Assembly (NCBI RefSeq): GCF_036785885.1
Contig: NC_092310.1
Coordinates: forward strand, 372,001-436,000
DNA: 64,000 nucleotides
Reading direction: 5' to 3'
Source of the DNA: Coffea arabica
Lineage: Eukaryota; Streptophyta; Magnoliopsida; Gentianales; Rubiaceae
A model generated the notes under the pieces. The model made no database searches. It had not been told where the DNA came from and saw only the letters and a list, made by a program, of their open reading frames with translations. Numbering within the stretch: the stretch's first letter is position 1; every line of letters starts with the position of its first letter. The position numbers were made by a program, and so were the translations under genes. Of this stretch, positions 11,331 to 24,000 are shown one piece after another.

Positions 11331-12038
11331 TAGGGATGACAATGGGGGCGGGTGCCCGCGCGGCGGGCTCTCGGGGCGGGGCGGGGGGCGGGGGAGTATA
11401 CCCCCGCCTCATCCCCCGCCCCGCCACCCGCAAAATATATATATATATATAAATATATATAATTATATATAATATGTAAGTTAATTAGTTATAAACTTAT
11501 GATAATGATATTATTAGTTAGATGTATTATATAATGTATATTAGTTTATGTAATATAATTGATATTATCAATTATATGAATAATTATACATGTCTACTAA
11601 TAGAATTTATTAATTAGTTATACTAAATTTACTAATACATTTATACTAAATTTCTAATTACACTTAATAGAATAACACTTTTTTCTAAAAAAAAGCACAA
11701 ACACAATAATGAATTAGTGATTGCATTTGTACTAAAAGTGAAAACTTGACTATTTTAGTTATATTTATTTCATCATATTGGATTGTATTCAAATAACTTC
11801 TGTTTGATTGTTTTTATGAGTTTCAATTATAAAATTACAATGAATAATAATTTGGTGATGTGTTGATATTTTAGTACTTGATTATTTATTAAAATTTAAT
11901 TATAATAAAATTATATAATAAAATTTTATTAACCCCGCGGGGGAAGCGGGGCAAGGCGGGGCGGGGAGGGGGACGGGGCGGGGGACGGGGGGAACTAATA
12001 GGCAACCCCGCCCCAACCCCGCCCCGTTGCCATCCCTA
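11331..12038. mobile_element. hAT-type MITE with GC-rich ends (708 bp)
   Basis: The element starts tagggatgacaatggggg and ends in the complement ccccgttgccatcccta. It is flanked by a perfect 8-bp target duplication, attaagac (11323-11330 and 12039-12046). An 8-bp duplication with TAGGG-type inverted repeats is the hAT signature. Both ends are G/C blocks of about 80-100 bp (gggcgggg words) around an AT-rich core with no ORF, so it is non-autonomous. Confidence 0.93.
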
Positions 12039-12109
12039 ATTAAGACAGAATATGCAAGAAATTATCAACAAGAAGTCCGCAAGACCAGATTTAACTGATA
12101 GGGACGTTA

Positions 12110-12505
12110 ACTGAGTTTATTGTAACTCTTCTTCTAAAACATATATCCAAAGTAATCTAATTTTAAAAATTATTATCTTTATGATTCTTTTTTTGCCACG
12201 TAGGTTGCATATATGGCAGAATAGAAATAGAGGCACACTCTATTTTTCTTTTTTATCTAATATCTTTCTTGATTCTCTCTCTGAACTATTTCCTTTAGTT
12301 ATTTTTTTCTTGTCAAAAGTAATTCTAAAAGGCCAATATTTATATTAATAGAATCTAAAACTTCACTATCATTCCTGATATTGTATTTGTGGATGAAAAT
12401 ATTCTTCCCGAATTGATAATCTTAAGGTAAATGAAGATTATTCCCTTATCTTTTCTATTGTATAGTTTTTGAAATATTCCTATAGCTTTCAAAAAAATTT
12501 TGAAT
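12110..12505. repeat. second copy of the block at 583-1018
   Basis: It is collinear with the DNA just upstream of the receptor kinase remnant, including gagtttattg, cattcctgatattgtat and tttcaaaaaaa. It then diverges into unrelated sequence. No gene is present. Confidence 0.75.
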
Positions 12506-12956
12506 ACTAATTATTTAAGAAATGATTTCTCATACCGTGTGTTTGATAAAATGTCCAAGAGGAAAACTACATAACAACATAGATTCATGCTCAATATGTT
12601 TAATTTCTACCACATATACGAGCATGTTCATTTGTAGTGCTTCTATATCACATGACCAAATAATCTCATATACTTAATATATTTTTGCACATTTATTCAA
12701 CATCAATTGATGGTTTGTGTTACTTTTGAGCAACTTGAACATTATCTTAATTGCATTAGTAGATTTCTTTTGCATTGCATGAAATTTACTAGTCTCAATT
12801 TCGATTTAATCTACTGGTAGTTCTTGTATCTAGTGTTATTATAAATAACATGTAAATGATGACCTTGCTAATTATTGACAAATACTGGTAGTTCTTGTCT
12901 TAGATAGCATAACAATATTTGCTTAATTAATGATTTTTTTAATTTTGTGTAGGTGG

Positions 12957-13440
12957 TGCTGCTGAATTTTGTAGCAATGGCTGGTAGAAATGTTACTATA
13001 TATTTTTTTTATTGTAATGGTAGGATGACAACTGGCATCATGGTCTTAGTTACGAGGGTGTTACTCCAAAAGCCATTCGAGTAAGTTATCAGATGAAATA
13101 CCATGAACTCATGGACAAGATATATGTTATCACTAGCTATGAAAAATGTCAAGTTGCAATAAAAAAACTTCTACCTTGTGATAGCTCTTTGTTTTCCTCA
13201 TTCCCTATATATGATTTGCAGTGATCAAATAGAACTTACCCATTTTGGAGATAGGATCAATGAAGTGCTCGAATTTAGCATTATTAAATTGCCTGAACAT
13301 AGGATTAGTGGATTGCCTAATGACATTCTTGTATTCATTTCCTATTTGCTAACACTTAAGGAAGTTTCAAGAGTTTGGGTTCAAATATTTCAAATTTGCT
13401 TCCAATTGGCAATGATTATGAGACATTTATTGATTGCAAA
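12957..13440 (+). pseudogene. F-box remnant preceded by MULE-like N-terminal fragment
   Basis: At about 13298-13372 the frame reads HRISGLPNDILVFIS and then LLTLKEVSR. This is the start of an F-box of the F-box/FBD/LRR type, after which the similarity fades and no LRR or FBD follows. Upstream, 13026-13150 reads DDNWHHGLSYEGVTPKAIRV. With a frameshift it is preceded by FYCNGR, which looks like the N-terminal domain of plant MuDR-type transposases. The second assignment is weak. Neither piece can be extended to a gene. Confidence 0.45.
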
Positions 13441-14291
13441 TTTATTGTAATTATACCATGATAGTTTTTTCAGTTCAGAATATCTTGTTTTTTAGTTCTT
13501 TGCATAAGATATAGATGTTGAGAACTTTATTGCATTTTTAAAATTTAATTAAAAAAATCTTATTTTTGTCATTTTTTCCCTTACAACATGACTTTTTCCA
13601 GTAGTAGGATGCCATTTACCTTTTTATACTACTTGATTGCTTATATAGTAATTTGGTAGACTTGAAAATTTCAGTATGATTACTTTTTGTAAAAGTTCTT
13701 TTCAAGGAGTAGGAAGCATAACATAAACAAATCTGATAACTTTGAAATTTTTGTAACTTTTCCTTGTTATTACTTACAATTTTCGTTGCAATTTTTGTAT
13801 TTTTCAAATTTATTTTTGAAAAAATATATGAAATCGATTTGATACATTTTTAAAAAAGTGCAGAGACCAATAATAGCAAGGTCAATAATGGTAGAATTTA
13901 TTTTAAATAATTATAAGGAAATTATCAAAGTTACGCAATCTTCTGTGCTTTTATAATAAAAAATTCAAATTTTTAGTTCATGTTGGAAACTATAGACGAG
14001 ATTAAAGCTTTCCTTTCTTGTTATCCTACATGGCAATCAGGGTAATTAGGTGGAAAAAATAACATCATTATGGGAATAAAATTTGAAAGTGAATCACATT
14101 GGGAATATTTTTTAGATAGAGTGCTATTTTGGCAAAAAACTCTTCTCTTCTCATCGTGGTGATAGATGCTCAACGCAGCCAAAATTGCCGGCCTTACTTT
14201 CCCTTCTTAGTACTTCATGTGGGTTGACTTCCTTTGCAAGGTATACTTGGGTGGATTGATAACAGAGGAATAGACATGTTTTGGTCCAGAA

Positions 14292-14681
14292 TAGGAGTGT
14301 AAACGAATTGAGTCGAGTTGAACTTTGGCCTAATCAAATCGAGTCTCTAGTTAATTTTATGAATCTCGAACTTGAACTTGAATTCGACGAGTTCAAAATA
14401 TCAAACTCGATCTCGAGCTCGACTCAAATTCGAGTCCAGCTTAAAAAATAAAAAATAAAAATAATTATTTTATTTTTAAATTGAATAAAATAATAATTTT
14501 TTAACAAACAATAAAATATTAGGGATATATATATATATGTAATTTTACTATTAAAAGAAAAATTTTTTAAAAAAATATATAATCGAGCTCGCGAACCAAT
14601 GAGTTTAATGTTTTTGAGTTAGAGCTCGACTCGAACTCGATGTTGACCGAGCTTGAGCTGCTCGAGTGGTGAATAGCCCTA
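14292..14681. mobile_element. GAGCTCGAG-family hAT MITE, copy A
   Basis: This 390-bp element begins taggagtgtaaacga and ends gaatagcccta. The flanks gtccagaa and ctctagaa are mutated forms of the intact 8-bp duplication gtctagaa seen in unit B. It sits at the same site in all three units, so it predates the duplication. The ends are rich in tcgag words and the core is AT-rich and non-coding. Confidence 0.85.
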
Positions 14682-14940
14682 CTCTAGAATGATTGTGCCA
14701 CTCACTCTAGCACAAATGGTAGAAAGTACACATTTAATTCTAAAAGATTTTCTCAGGAAATAGTTTCTGTCAAGATTCTAAGAAACTATTCTCATAACAC
14801 ACACACACACATATTAGGCACTGATCCTCGCATTATTCTCATAACTTTCCAGGAATTCCAATGACATGAGAAATAGTACAGTATATAAACATAGGAGGCG
14901 GACACGAGATCAGGGGAATGAATGAAATTAAGAAAGTTGT

Positions 14941-17905
14941 TCACAGGGCTGATCTGACAAAAGTGGAGCCATCAATAATACTATGATGGTTGTTGCTCAA
15001 CAACTTCTCCAGCTCTCTCACAAATCTGTCCATTGCAAAGCCCGGCAGGCAAATAGGAACCACTATTCCTTTCTCCCCGTTCTTGTTCGTGACAGTTATG
15101 TAAAAGCTCAACAAGCCGGGGATGGCACCAACCCCGCCCTTGGCCGGGCCTCCGAACTCTGGCCTTCCCCAACCGTAGTCCACCTCATTGAACCCAATCC
15201 GAGTAACATCCGACACGACATAAGTCCTCACCACGGTGAAATGAGGCCTCCCTTTGATAACCATTAAATCAGCCACCGATTTCATGTAATCTTCAGTCAC
15301 ATCACCTTTGGCCTTGGTCACCAGCTCCAACGCATATCCGAGAGGCCTCTTGCACAGCTCTCCGGCAGTCGTCAGGGCCACCGGAAATGCAAAGCCATTG
15401 CCATAGTATCCTTGTGGCAAGGGAGGATCGAACTTGGAGCGAGCATTGACGACGCAGATCATGCGGACTTCCTCATTGGGTTCGGGCTGGAGGGCGATGG
15501 TCCGGCAACGCCAGAGACAGGCCGTCAAAACCTCAAATGTCGAACACTTGCGACTGATGTCGAGCGGGATGGATTTTCTCAGAGCTGACACCTCCGCCGG
15601 GCCGAAGAAGAAAGAGCGGTGGACCATGTCGTCCAGGGGAATTATGGTTCCTTTGGTATCGGGTACCTCATCGTATTCGTGATGGATGCACGTCACCCTT
15701 GGCGGGTCTCTAGCATTCAGGAGCTCTCTCTGCCATACTGGCAGTACAGATGGGGCGGAAGCTCCCCGTGCGATTTCGCCGACTGCATTCATGAACTGAA
15801 CGATTCCGGCACCGTCGGACATGGTGTGATTCATGCGCAGTGCGAAGATGAAACCCCCGCATCTCAAACGAGTCACCTACAACAATACAAGTACTCAATT
15901 ATGATCAGTAAGTAGATATACAGCAGTACTAGTAGTTGTTTTCATGCAGTAACTGCGAGTGGAATTAATTTATGAAATTAGCAGCACACGTGACAAAGCG
16001 CATGCATAGTTTTGTCCAACAATTACCCGATCCTATTTCACAGATTAATTGATAATTTCATAGATTAAAAACAATTATCGACTAAATAGTCACGAATTTA
16101 CTGATCATATTATTTAGTAGTCAATTAATTGAAAAAGCGTAGAGGTAGTTTTATCCAACAACTACGCAATCCTATTTCACACATTAATTGTTAATTTCAT
16201 AGATTAAGAGCAATTATCGATCAAATGATCACGGATTTACTGATCATATTATTTAGTAGCCAATTATTGATGAAAAATAATTTGATGGTCAAAACATGAT
16301 TCGATCAATAATTTAATGGCCGTTAAGATTTTTTACCCTTTATTATTTTGCATCATATTATTCCCATTATATTAGCACTCAATAATTGCGAGTGTAAGAA
16401 CAAAAAATATGTAGAGCCCACCACCACGGCCAAAACAGTTGAGTTGGTGGCTCTGGTGGTGGAGAATGGAACCAAGAAAGGCTATGTGTGGCATTCATCA
16501 ATGAAGCTGAGAATTTCAGAGAGAGTAAATGGCATTTCAGACATAATAAAGTGGAAGATGCTGCAAATATTTGTATTTGGGACACAATCCACTCAATACT
16601 GACGAAAGGGCACTAATACTACTGCCACAGCTAATGATCGGTCATCCATTCATTACCATATGCTACCATACAAGATTAATGGTTCTTTTTTCGAAATGTC
16701 TTTTTACCTTCAAACATTTAAAGAAAATCATTTTTTTTAAAAAAAATACTATTAAAACATTGGATGACCAGACCAGACCAATGCAATTGGTCAGAACAGT
16801 CAACCCAAGAAATCGGTTAGACTTAGGGCTGCAAACGAGCCGAGCCGAGTCGAGCTTTGAGCTAATCGAGCCGAGCCTCGATTAAATTTTACCAAGCTCG
16901 AGCTCGAGCTCGACGAGCTGGCAATTTTTGAGCTCAAGCTCGACTCGAATCAAGTCGAGCCGAGCTCGAGCTCGAGCTCGAAAAAAATAAAAAAAAATAT
17001 TTTATTTTTTAAAAAAATAAATAAAATAATTTTTTTTTCTGAATAAATAATAAAATATTAAGGATATATACGTAATTTCACTATGAAAATAAAAAATTAA
17101 AATATATTTATATATAATATAAGTAATATTATTATTAAATAAAAATAAAAAAAATATATATATATATACTCCCGCTCGCGAGCGGGCTCGCGAGCTAACG
17201 AGCTTAATATTCTGAGCTCGAGTTCGAGCTCGAGTTTGACTCGAGCTGGCTCGAGCTCGACTCGAGCTCGATTAATCTCGAGCTCGACTCGAGCTTGACT
17301 CGAGCCGCTCGCGAGCGGCTCGATTCGTTTGCAACCCTAGTTAGACTCTTCAAGGGAGGGAATATTCTAAAATTTTTTCATAAAAAATCACAATCAAAGT
17401 CTTAGACTCTTCATCGTTTTTTTTTTGGGATTGTGTTTGGTGGTGGTTGGGGGTGTGTGCTAAGCTTTCCTATTCATAAAGCATGAGAAGGAAATTCAAC
17501 ATTAAAATTAAAATTTTGTGTCATATTTTTGTTTTTTCAATTTTATCCTCACAAAAAGAAAAATTTACAAAGATGCCTACTTTAAGTTTAGTAACTCTCT
17601 AAATGTAAATCATGAGAAGAGGATTTGACGTTAAAATTTTTTTGTCATCTTTTGATATTTTTTCAATTTTGTTGTCATAAGAGTAAAATTTTACTACTAA
17701 AGATAACTGCTTAAATTCAGTAACTTCTAATAACTTCTATTTTATATATATTTTTTGCCAAAAAAAATCCATACGATTTAAATAAAAACAACTTCTTAAT
17801 TTGTACACTCAAGTATTCAACTCTAAATTCACCCCCTAAATCCTTGGAGAAACAACCAAGACGAAAATAGACAGCTCCAGCCTCACCTCAGGGACAAATC
17901 AAGTC

Positions 17906-17952
<47 letters not shown>

Positions 17953-18430
17953 AAAAACAGTAAAGTTGGTTTTGGTTGTGTACCTGTATAAGCAGTACAG
18001 GACAGTGAAGGACTCCTGCAGACTCAGGAACATCATAGAGGAGCTCCTCCAAGCAGGGGAATGGAGGCTGAAGTTCATCCCCAAACTGCTCCAGCGTCAC
18101 CTCTGCATCCGCTTCAATGAACATAACACCCTCCCCCGTGCAGTCCACCACCAGCTTCCTCCCGGCGCATTCTCTGAGACGCCCCGCGAATGGGTAGTAG
18201 AACACCAGAGCCTTGGCAATAGCCTCCCTGATCACCTTCACGGTGTCTCTCCTGCTATGAAGATGATCATCATCGCTGCGGTAAAATTGGGTGACAGGGA
18301 CTTGAAAGCGAAGACCCTCTTGATCGTCGATGTCAGAGAGGAGCTTGCATTCCCGAGGAGTGGACTTCGCCGGACGGACCAGCTCAGGCTTTTGTCTGGT
18401 CACCCTGAAGGTCAGAGACTTTGATCCCAT
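14941..18430 (-). CDS. BEBT: BAHD acyltransferase, BEBT/HSR201-like, copy A
   Basis: Exon 1 is 17984-18430 (149 codons from [10 protein letters not shown]) and exon 2 is 14941-15876 (311 codons plus stop), with a phase-0 intron [12 protein letters not shown] (CAG|GTACAC and TTGTAG|GTG). The 460 residues match the usual length of benzoyl-CoA:benzyl alcohol O-benzoyltransferases. The catalytic HxxxD is HTMSD (about residues 164-168). The structural DFGWG motif reads DYGWG. These soluble enzymes transfer benzoyl or related acyl groups from CoA to alcohols; the substrate cannot be read from sequence. The C-terminus SAL is a possible weak peroxisomal signal. The start is set by conservation among the three copies. 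An upstream in-frame ATG at 18505 comes from an inserted LTR and would add 25 residues. The 2,107-bp intron is swollen by insertions. Confidence 0.93.
15998..16266. repeat. tandem dimer of about 133 bp in intron of copy A
   Basis: 15998-16128 and 16133-16266 are two diverged copies of one sequence (tttcatagattaa, caattatcga, then ctgatcatattatttagta). The dimer is absent from the introns of copies B and C, which join straight across this point. The rest of the A-only DNA to about 16765 has no recognisable gene. Confidence 0.85.
16824..17339. mobile_element. GAGCTCGAG-family hAT MITE in intron of copy A
   Basis: This 516-bp element has inverted ends: tagggctgcaaacgagcc at the left and a right end whose complement begins tagggttgcaaacgaatc. 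It is flanked by a perfect 8-bp duplication, gttagact (16816-16823 and 17340-17347). Copies B and C lack it, so it inserted after the duplication. The terminal 150 bp on each side are nearly pure cgagct words. Confidence 0.95.
17909..17949. repeat. (AG)n microsatellite next to splice donor
   Basis: About 20 AG units lie roughly 35 bp into the intron, so the pre-mRNA carries a CU tract shortly after the 5' splice site. Shorter versions occur at 27663-27680 (B) and 52673-52697 (C). Confidence 0.95.
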
Positions 18431-18476
18431 TTTGTTGCCCACAAACAAACTGCTACGCGCGCAGTGATTTGACCAC

Positions 18477-18939
18477 TGCAGAGGCCCCGTCCTGGGCCTA
18501 GACACGTGGCGGCCCAGGGCAAGCCGAGCTGGGCTTGGACCCCGGGCCCATGGACCAGCCTGGGGTGCGCAGCTGCTAGGGCTCCGGAGAGCTATTCCGC
18601 AAAGGGCGGGGAGAATCCCCCTCAGTGCGGGATTGAGACTATGGAGGGCAGGTCCCGAATCGTACGGAGGTCGGACTCTCTTACAGGTATAAATGGTAAC
18701 GCACGCCCACTGTACAAGGTACGCTCACTATTGGCAAATTACTTCCGACTACTTTACTTCCCGTGAACTTCACTCATTGGAAAACTAACTTGACCGTCGG
18801 AGTGCTCTCGGGAACCACCTCGGGGCCCCCCTTGTGAGATCACCCGCTCGTCTGTTTTGCAGGCTTGGAGCGAGCCCTATCCGTCAGCACGCCGAGCTCA
18901 CCAGAACAGCTCGGTCCGGGGAAGCTCTGCGCTTCTTCA
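18477..18939 (+). mobile_element. solo LTR (463 bp) in the leader of BAHD copy A
   Basis: The insert starts tgcagagg and ends cttcttca, the TG...CA ends of an LTR. It is flanked by a perfect 5-bp duplication, accac (18472-18476 and 18940-18944). Removing the insert and one accac gives exactly the sequence of copies B (28190-28210) and C. A TATA-like tataaatgg lies near 18689 on the plus strand, so the LTR appears to be opposite to the host gene. No internal retrotransposon domain remains. The words cttgaccgtcggagtgc suggest a Gypsy element, which is an inference. Confidence 0.95.
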
Positions 18940-18944
18940 ACCAC

Positions 18945-20791
18945 CACCAACGAATATATTTGTTCAGGCTCAGGTTTAGTAAATGAAAACACTAGTAATG
19001 AGAATGCTTTAATTGTGTGTATACAAATATAGATAGTCTAACACAGGAGAAGAAAGAAAGAAGATTTGGTAGTTTTGAGGATACCTTCCTTCGTTCCCAG
19101 CATGGGATTTATACAGTACCACTGATTGCAACAATAGTCATATCTCGTACGCAAGAGGAGTTGAAGTAAAAACACACCACGTCTAGTGCACTTAATTGTT
19201 TCTACTTGCATGTACATTTTCCTCATCTTTTCCCACTTCTTTTGTCAATTGACTGACCTGCTATTTTGGTCTAGCCTTCTTCTCACTTTCAGGCCTTCCC
19301 ACTGTCGAACAACAAAAAGATGCTTCTTGTAACTTGGATCAACACGTAACCGCCAGTCATTTAAGGTTTGGCGGGTGGAAGGTAAGGGTGCGTAGTGAAT
19401 CCACCAATTGTCACATTAAGTAATTTCTTTAAAAAATTTAGATGGATGCGTAGTACATCTATTTGGTCTGATAGTGATTCACTTCTCACCGATTTTCCTA
19501 GACTTAGTTAAATTTCCCTTTAGATTAGAATAGTGTAGGATTGACGATTGACAAAAAAAAAAAAGGAACTTGGATCAACACTTTCAAATGAATTTTTCTA
19601 TTCCTAAAATGTCTGGGCAATTTCTCTCAACACATTATAGTACCAGTAGCATACTTTAATTTTCCCTTGAGTTTCTCGGTACTCCTATGTGATGTGGACT
19701 TCCTCCTCCTGCAAATAGAGAACAAATTCCGTTTCAGCTTTTATCATTCATTACGCAATATATATTAGAATTAAAATTTTTTTTGAAAGAACTAGAATCT
19801 GATTATGTTAGTGCAAAATAATCCTAGACCTTCATGGGTGCAAATATAGGACAGAACATCTATGCAAGTAAAAAATTAATTTTACTCTTTGATTTAAAAT
19901 TTACTAACCAAAAAATATTAATCTATTTTTACTTCCAACATATGCCGGAAGGGCACCAGTGAGAAGCTCAAAAAATCAAATTATCGTTCTAAAGCAAGGA
20001 ACAGAAACTTATATAGTACATGTTCAGATTCATTTAGACACCAGTTAATTTCTGTCTTCTTCTTTTTTTTTTTTACTATTTTATTTTTCCTCCAAAGCAA
20101 TTTGCTCGAGCAACGTAACTAAGTTGACGTCCTCAAAGCAATTGATTTTGACGTTTAAAGAAACGTAAAGATTGAGTACTGTACAAATGGGCTGCGTGAT
20201 ACACATTTTTTTAAAACAAGAAAACGTGGGAAGGATGGAAAACTACTGGGGAGAGTCCTGAGCTTGAAGAGAATTGTGATGAAAATTGGAGTAGTCATTG
20301 GACCGAATGTGACGGGTCATCTGTTTTCTGATACTTATTTGCCCTTGTTAAGCATTGCTCTTTTGTCTCCTTTTTGCAGGTTTAATTAGTTTTGTACTTA
20401 GGTTATAGATGTAAAAAAAAATAAAATAAAATCCCACCCAACAATATTCTGTTTTCTGTTTTTTTTTTCTATTTTAGCTCTTTTGTCACCTCTCAAATAG
20501 CGAGTATGGTTCGAAGCCTTTTATTTTTTCAAACTTAGTCATGGGTCCCCAAAACTTTGACAAATTGATGTGCTTACATGTATAATTTTATTGTTGCAGC
20601 ATGTCAGGACATGATCAATGGAAAATTGGTGAGACCTAGGCGGGCGCATTGTAACAGCTATGGTCCTGTAGATGAAAGACATTTAGGTTTTTCTTTTGTT
20701 GCTTGTTACCCTGCTATGATTTGTCCAAGGATCCTTGCACCGTAAGATGAAAATAATTGCCTATTGATTTATGGAATAGGCCATTGTACTA
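18945..20791. other. upstream region of BAHD copy A, non-coding
   Basis: Promoter-side DNA shared with units B and C. It includes the intact acceptor site for the Helitron of unit B (ttttaaaacaagaaaacg near 20211-20226), which is uninterrupted here. Confidence 0.8.
19107..19113 (-). promoter_or_regulatory. TATA box of BAHD copy A
   Basis: The minus strand reads ctgTATAAATcccatgctg, conserved at 28369-28375 and 53384-53390. In B and C it lies about 210 bp before the ATG, but here about 680 bp because of the solo LTR. No other TATA candidate is conserved in the leaders. Confidence 0.7.
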
Positions 20792-21093
20792 CATTCCAAT
20801 AGTAATGTTTATAAGTATTTATTTTCCTATTTTTTTACCATAATAATTTTATTCAATGACAAATAATTCTATAAAATATCAATTTTATCTCAAACTCAAT
20901 TGATAACCTATTGAAATTGAAAAAAAATAGACGACCAATCTAATTTATATATAGTACATATTCTTTCAATTTTAAAGGGATACCTAATTGAGTGCTTAAT
21001 TATCAATACAAGTGAAAGATAATACAATTCATGATTAATTAATTCTTCATACTGCAAAACAATACATACATATATTATGCTAAATCTGAGACC

Positions 21094-24000
21094 TGTGATA
21101 CCCCGAATATTAGGAGGTTGGTTGTAAAGAAGATATTAAAGTGCATTTCTTTGGGTTTGATTTAAAACCTTATTTTGTTTTAAAAGACTAGAAACCCTAA
21201 AATTTTAATCAAAAACCCTAGTTTACTTGTGACTAACCGGTTTTCTTAAATGTCTCATATTTTAATAAAAACCCTAATTTTAATCACTGAAATTGTAAAA
21301 CCCTCACGTTTTTCTTAAAAATTTCCTCTTATTTGGAAATTCATTATTTATTAAAACCCTACTACCCAATCGTTCCACAATAAGTGCAAATAAACCTAGA
21401 AAGTAGGGTTTTAATCTTCGTTTTCAAGATTGGAGCAAATTAGGGTTTTCGCGATTTTTCGCCGGATGATTTTTCGGTACGGAGCAAGGATCAAATTTGG
21501 TGATTAAAAGTGACTTTTAGGTGGGAAATAATATGTGATTAGGGGCAATGATATAAGGTTAGTGAATAGGAAGTAAAAACCCTAGTACGAGTGTTTTAAA
21601 GAAAAACGGCGCGAACCGACGGGTACCGCGCACTACCGATTGGACGCACCACTTGACCACCACTTTCTTATCACATGAGCATTAATACTTGAGCAAAATA
21701 TCCCCCCCTCATTGCCAGCTAGCTTGACCGAAAATGTGGACCAAATAGCAAGGAAAAGAAAGAGAAAAATGAGTGGTGGTAGTGGCGCCACTTGTCGGCC
21801 ATCTACGGGCCATTGACCAAGATACCTTGTCTACCTTCTTATCACCTTGGAGACCTCTTTCTTCTTCATTTTGCTGCTCCGTAGCTGAGACAAGAGAGGG
21901 GAAAAACACCAAGAGAGAATTTCTCCATTTCTTCTTGAATCTAACCACAAAGTGAGGAAACCAAGAAAATAAACCGATTAAACTCACCTTTGAGTGTTTG
22001 TTTAGTGAAGTGTTGGTGAAATTTTGAAGGGGAAAGCTAGGGTTGCTCTTGGTAGACACTAAGCAAGGTAAGGATGATGATTTTCCCAATTCTTACTCTC
22101 AATCTTGTTTAAATTAGCTGAGCAACTCAAAATTGTGGTGAATAATGGTTGTTATCATGTCTTGGGTGTTGTTTTCCTTTTGGATATATGTGAGTTAGGG
22201 TTTGAGGTACTTGCTGCCTATACTTGCTATATGGATGATATATGTGGTATCTAAGCTTATATAAGTGGTTTTGGTGATGATTAGAGCAAGAAATCAAGAA
22301 AGGTTGCATTGAAAACAAAAATTCCAGATTTCTGGAAAAATTTCCCCTCTTTCTGTCCGGTTTTATTGTATTATGTTAGAGGCCGAATTAGCCTTAGGTT
22401 AAAACATGAAAGTTGTATAGAATGGTATTTTATAGTTTCCTACAAAATTTCAGCTCAATCGGAGCAACGTAACCTGTGAAAAGACCAAAATACCCTCGCT
22501 GTTCTAGGTTACATTCCAGAGTTCCGCGTGGACAGTCTAGTCTATTTGGTTGTGTTTATTCACTATAATCCGTTCATATTTAGCCATTTTACAAAACATT
22601 AAAGTTTTAGTACCCTGTCTTAGCTTTTCAACGCCACCAAGAACGTCTTAAACGGACCTCGGTAGACTGAGATATGGTCATTTGAATGCAGTACGGTTGA
22701 TTAGCCGAATAGTTGGAACCAGGTTATATGAATTGGGAATTTGATTAGGTTACACTGGAAATTAGACTAAGTGCTCTTCATGGAAATTGTAGGCCTTCGT
22801 CTTAGCTTCGAATTGGTATAAGTTGCACCTCAATTCGATAAGCGTAGCCTCGGATGTTCCCATTCCGCAAAAACCCGTCAAAACTGTCTTTTGTAAACGC
22901 CGTTTCCGCACTCGTTATTAGCTTGATTTCTTGTTCTTGTATTGTTTTGAGCCTATGGAATGGCTATTGAAATGAAATTGTGTTATGTGTAACCTTGGGT
23001 TTGGTTGAGTAAAAGAATGAAGCCATAAATGGCTGGAAAATTAGGTAAACACAAAGGGCGTGCTGCCCAAATTTACGCTCGAGGACTATAGAAATACACT
23101 TGCGACTTGGGTAGAGTTGATATGAATATCACTTGAACCATCTAGGGTACTTGAGTCTTCTTGTTCCGAGGTATATAAGTAAGGACTTGGCCGAACTTGT
23201 ACTCTTGAGAAATGAAATAATGATTGCTCGGAGTATGTTTTCCTTGTACTTTCGACTCGCATGGCATTTTCAAGTATAAATGTTACAAAGTTTTATCGTT
23301 TAAAAAGCGAGCAAGTGTTTCACGACTACTCTCCAAGTGAATTCCAATTTCCTGATTTTTATTGAACGAAACGTTTAAATTTCGAATCTTAGTCATGTTT
23401 CAAAGTTCTCAAATTGAATTTTTATCGCAGATCTGGACTCCAAACCTGGAGTATAACTGAACGTGAATACTAGAAGCACTATGGCTCCATTTGGATTAGC
23501 TGTTTTTGGTGAGTGCTTTCAAATACCGAATTGCACTAGATACTTGAACTTGATACGTGACCAATATGATTACATGTTATATACGTGAATTGGTAGGGCA
23601 AGAGTGTACTTTATCGCACTTGCCCTTATGTGATATATACTTGTTTATTGTTGCAATTGACTTGATATACTTGTTTATGATGCGCGCACTTCCTGGAATT
23701 CCAGAAACCCTGCGGCGAGTTACTTAAGTCGAGCCGGCAAAGGCTTGGTCGATTGGGTAACGAACTCTGGGTCTCTTGTTTTGTCGAGTGGAGTGATATC
23801 TTCTCGACTAATCGGTATACTCGAGTATTACCACCCGTGTTTCTTGAAGATTTTGGGCCCAGCTGGGGGTTTGAACGGTGGATGGAGAGTCGTTTAAGTG
23901 GTGTTCTACTGGATTGGTTACTTACTTGAAAGTTGACGGAGTGTCAACTGTTACTTGATCAAGCTCTGGAGATGCAATGGGCATTTGGCTCCTGAGAGCC

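Larger units (their letters stand above)
14144..20791 (-). repeat. BAHD duplication unit A (main part)
   Basis: The unit runs from the tctcttctca junction to the ccattgtactac boundary. It contains the hAT MITE, the BAHD gene and its upstream region, and is collinear with 25136-29520 and 45381-56331. A segment downstream of the gtcctgag word at about 20262 is deleted relative to unit C (54590-55530). The unit is interrupted by a 516-bp MITE and a 463-bp solo LTR. Confidence 0.88.

Noticed and set aside
11331-12038. GC-rich blocks as a CpG island or promoter
   Set aside because: They are the two ends of a MITE with inverted repeats and an 8-bp target duplication.
18506-18766. 86-residue plus-strand ORF next to BAHD copy A
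   Set aside because: It lies wholly inside the 463-bp solo LTR and shows no protein similarity.
21709-22089. 126-residue minus-strand ORF in the 3.47-kb LTR
   Set aside because: Low-complexity reading without any domain, inside a solo LTR.
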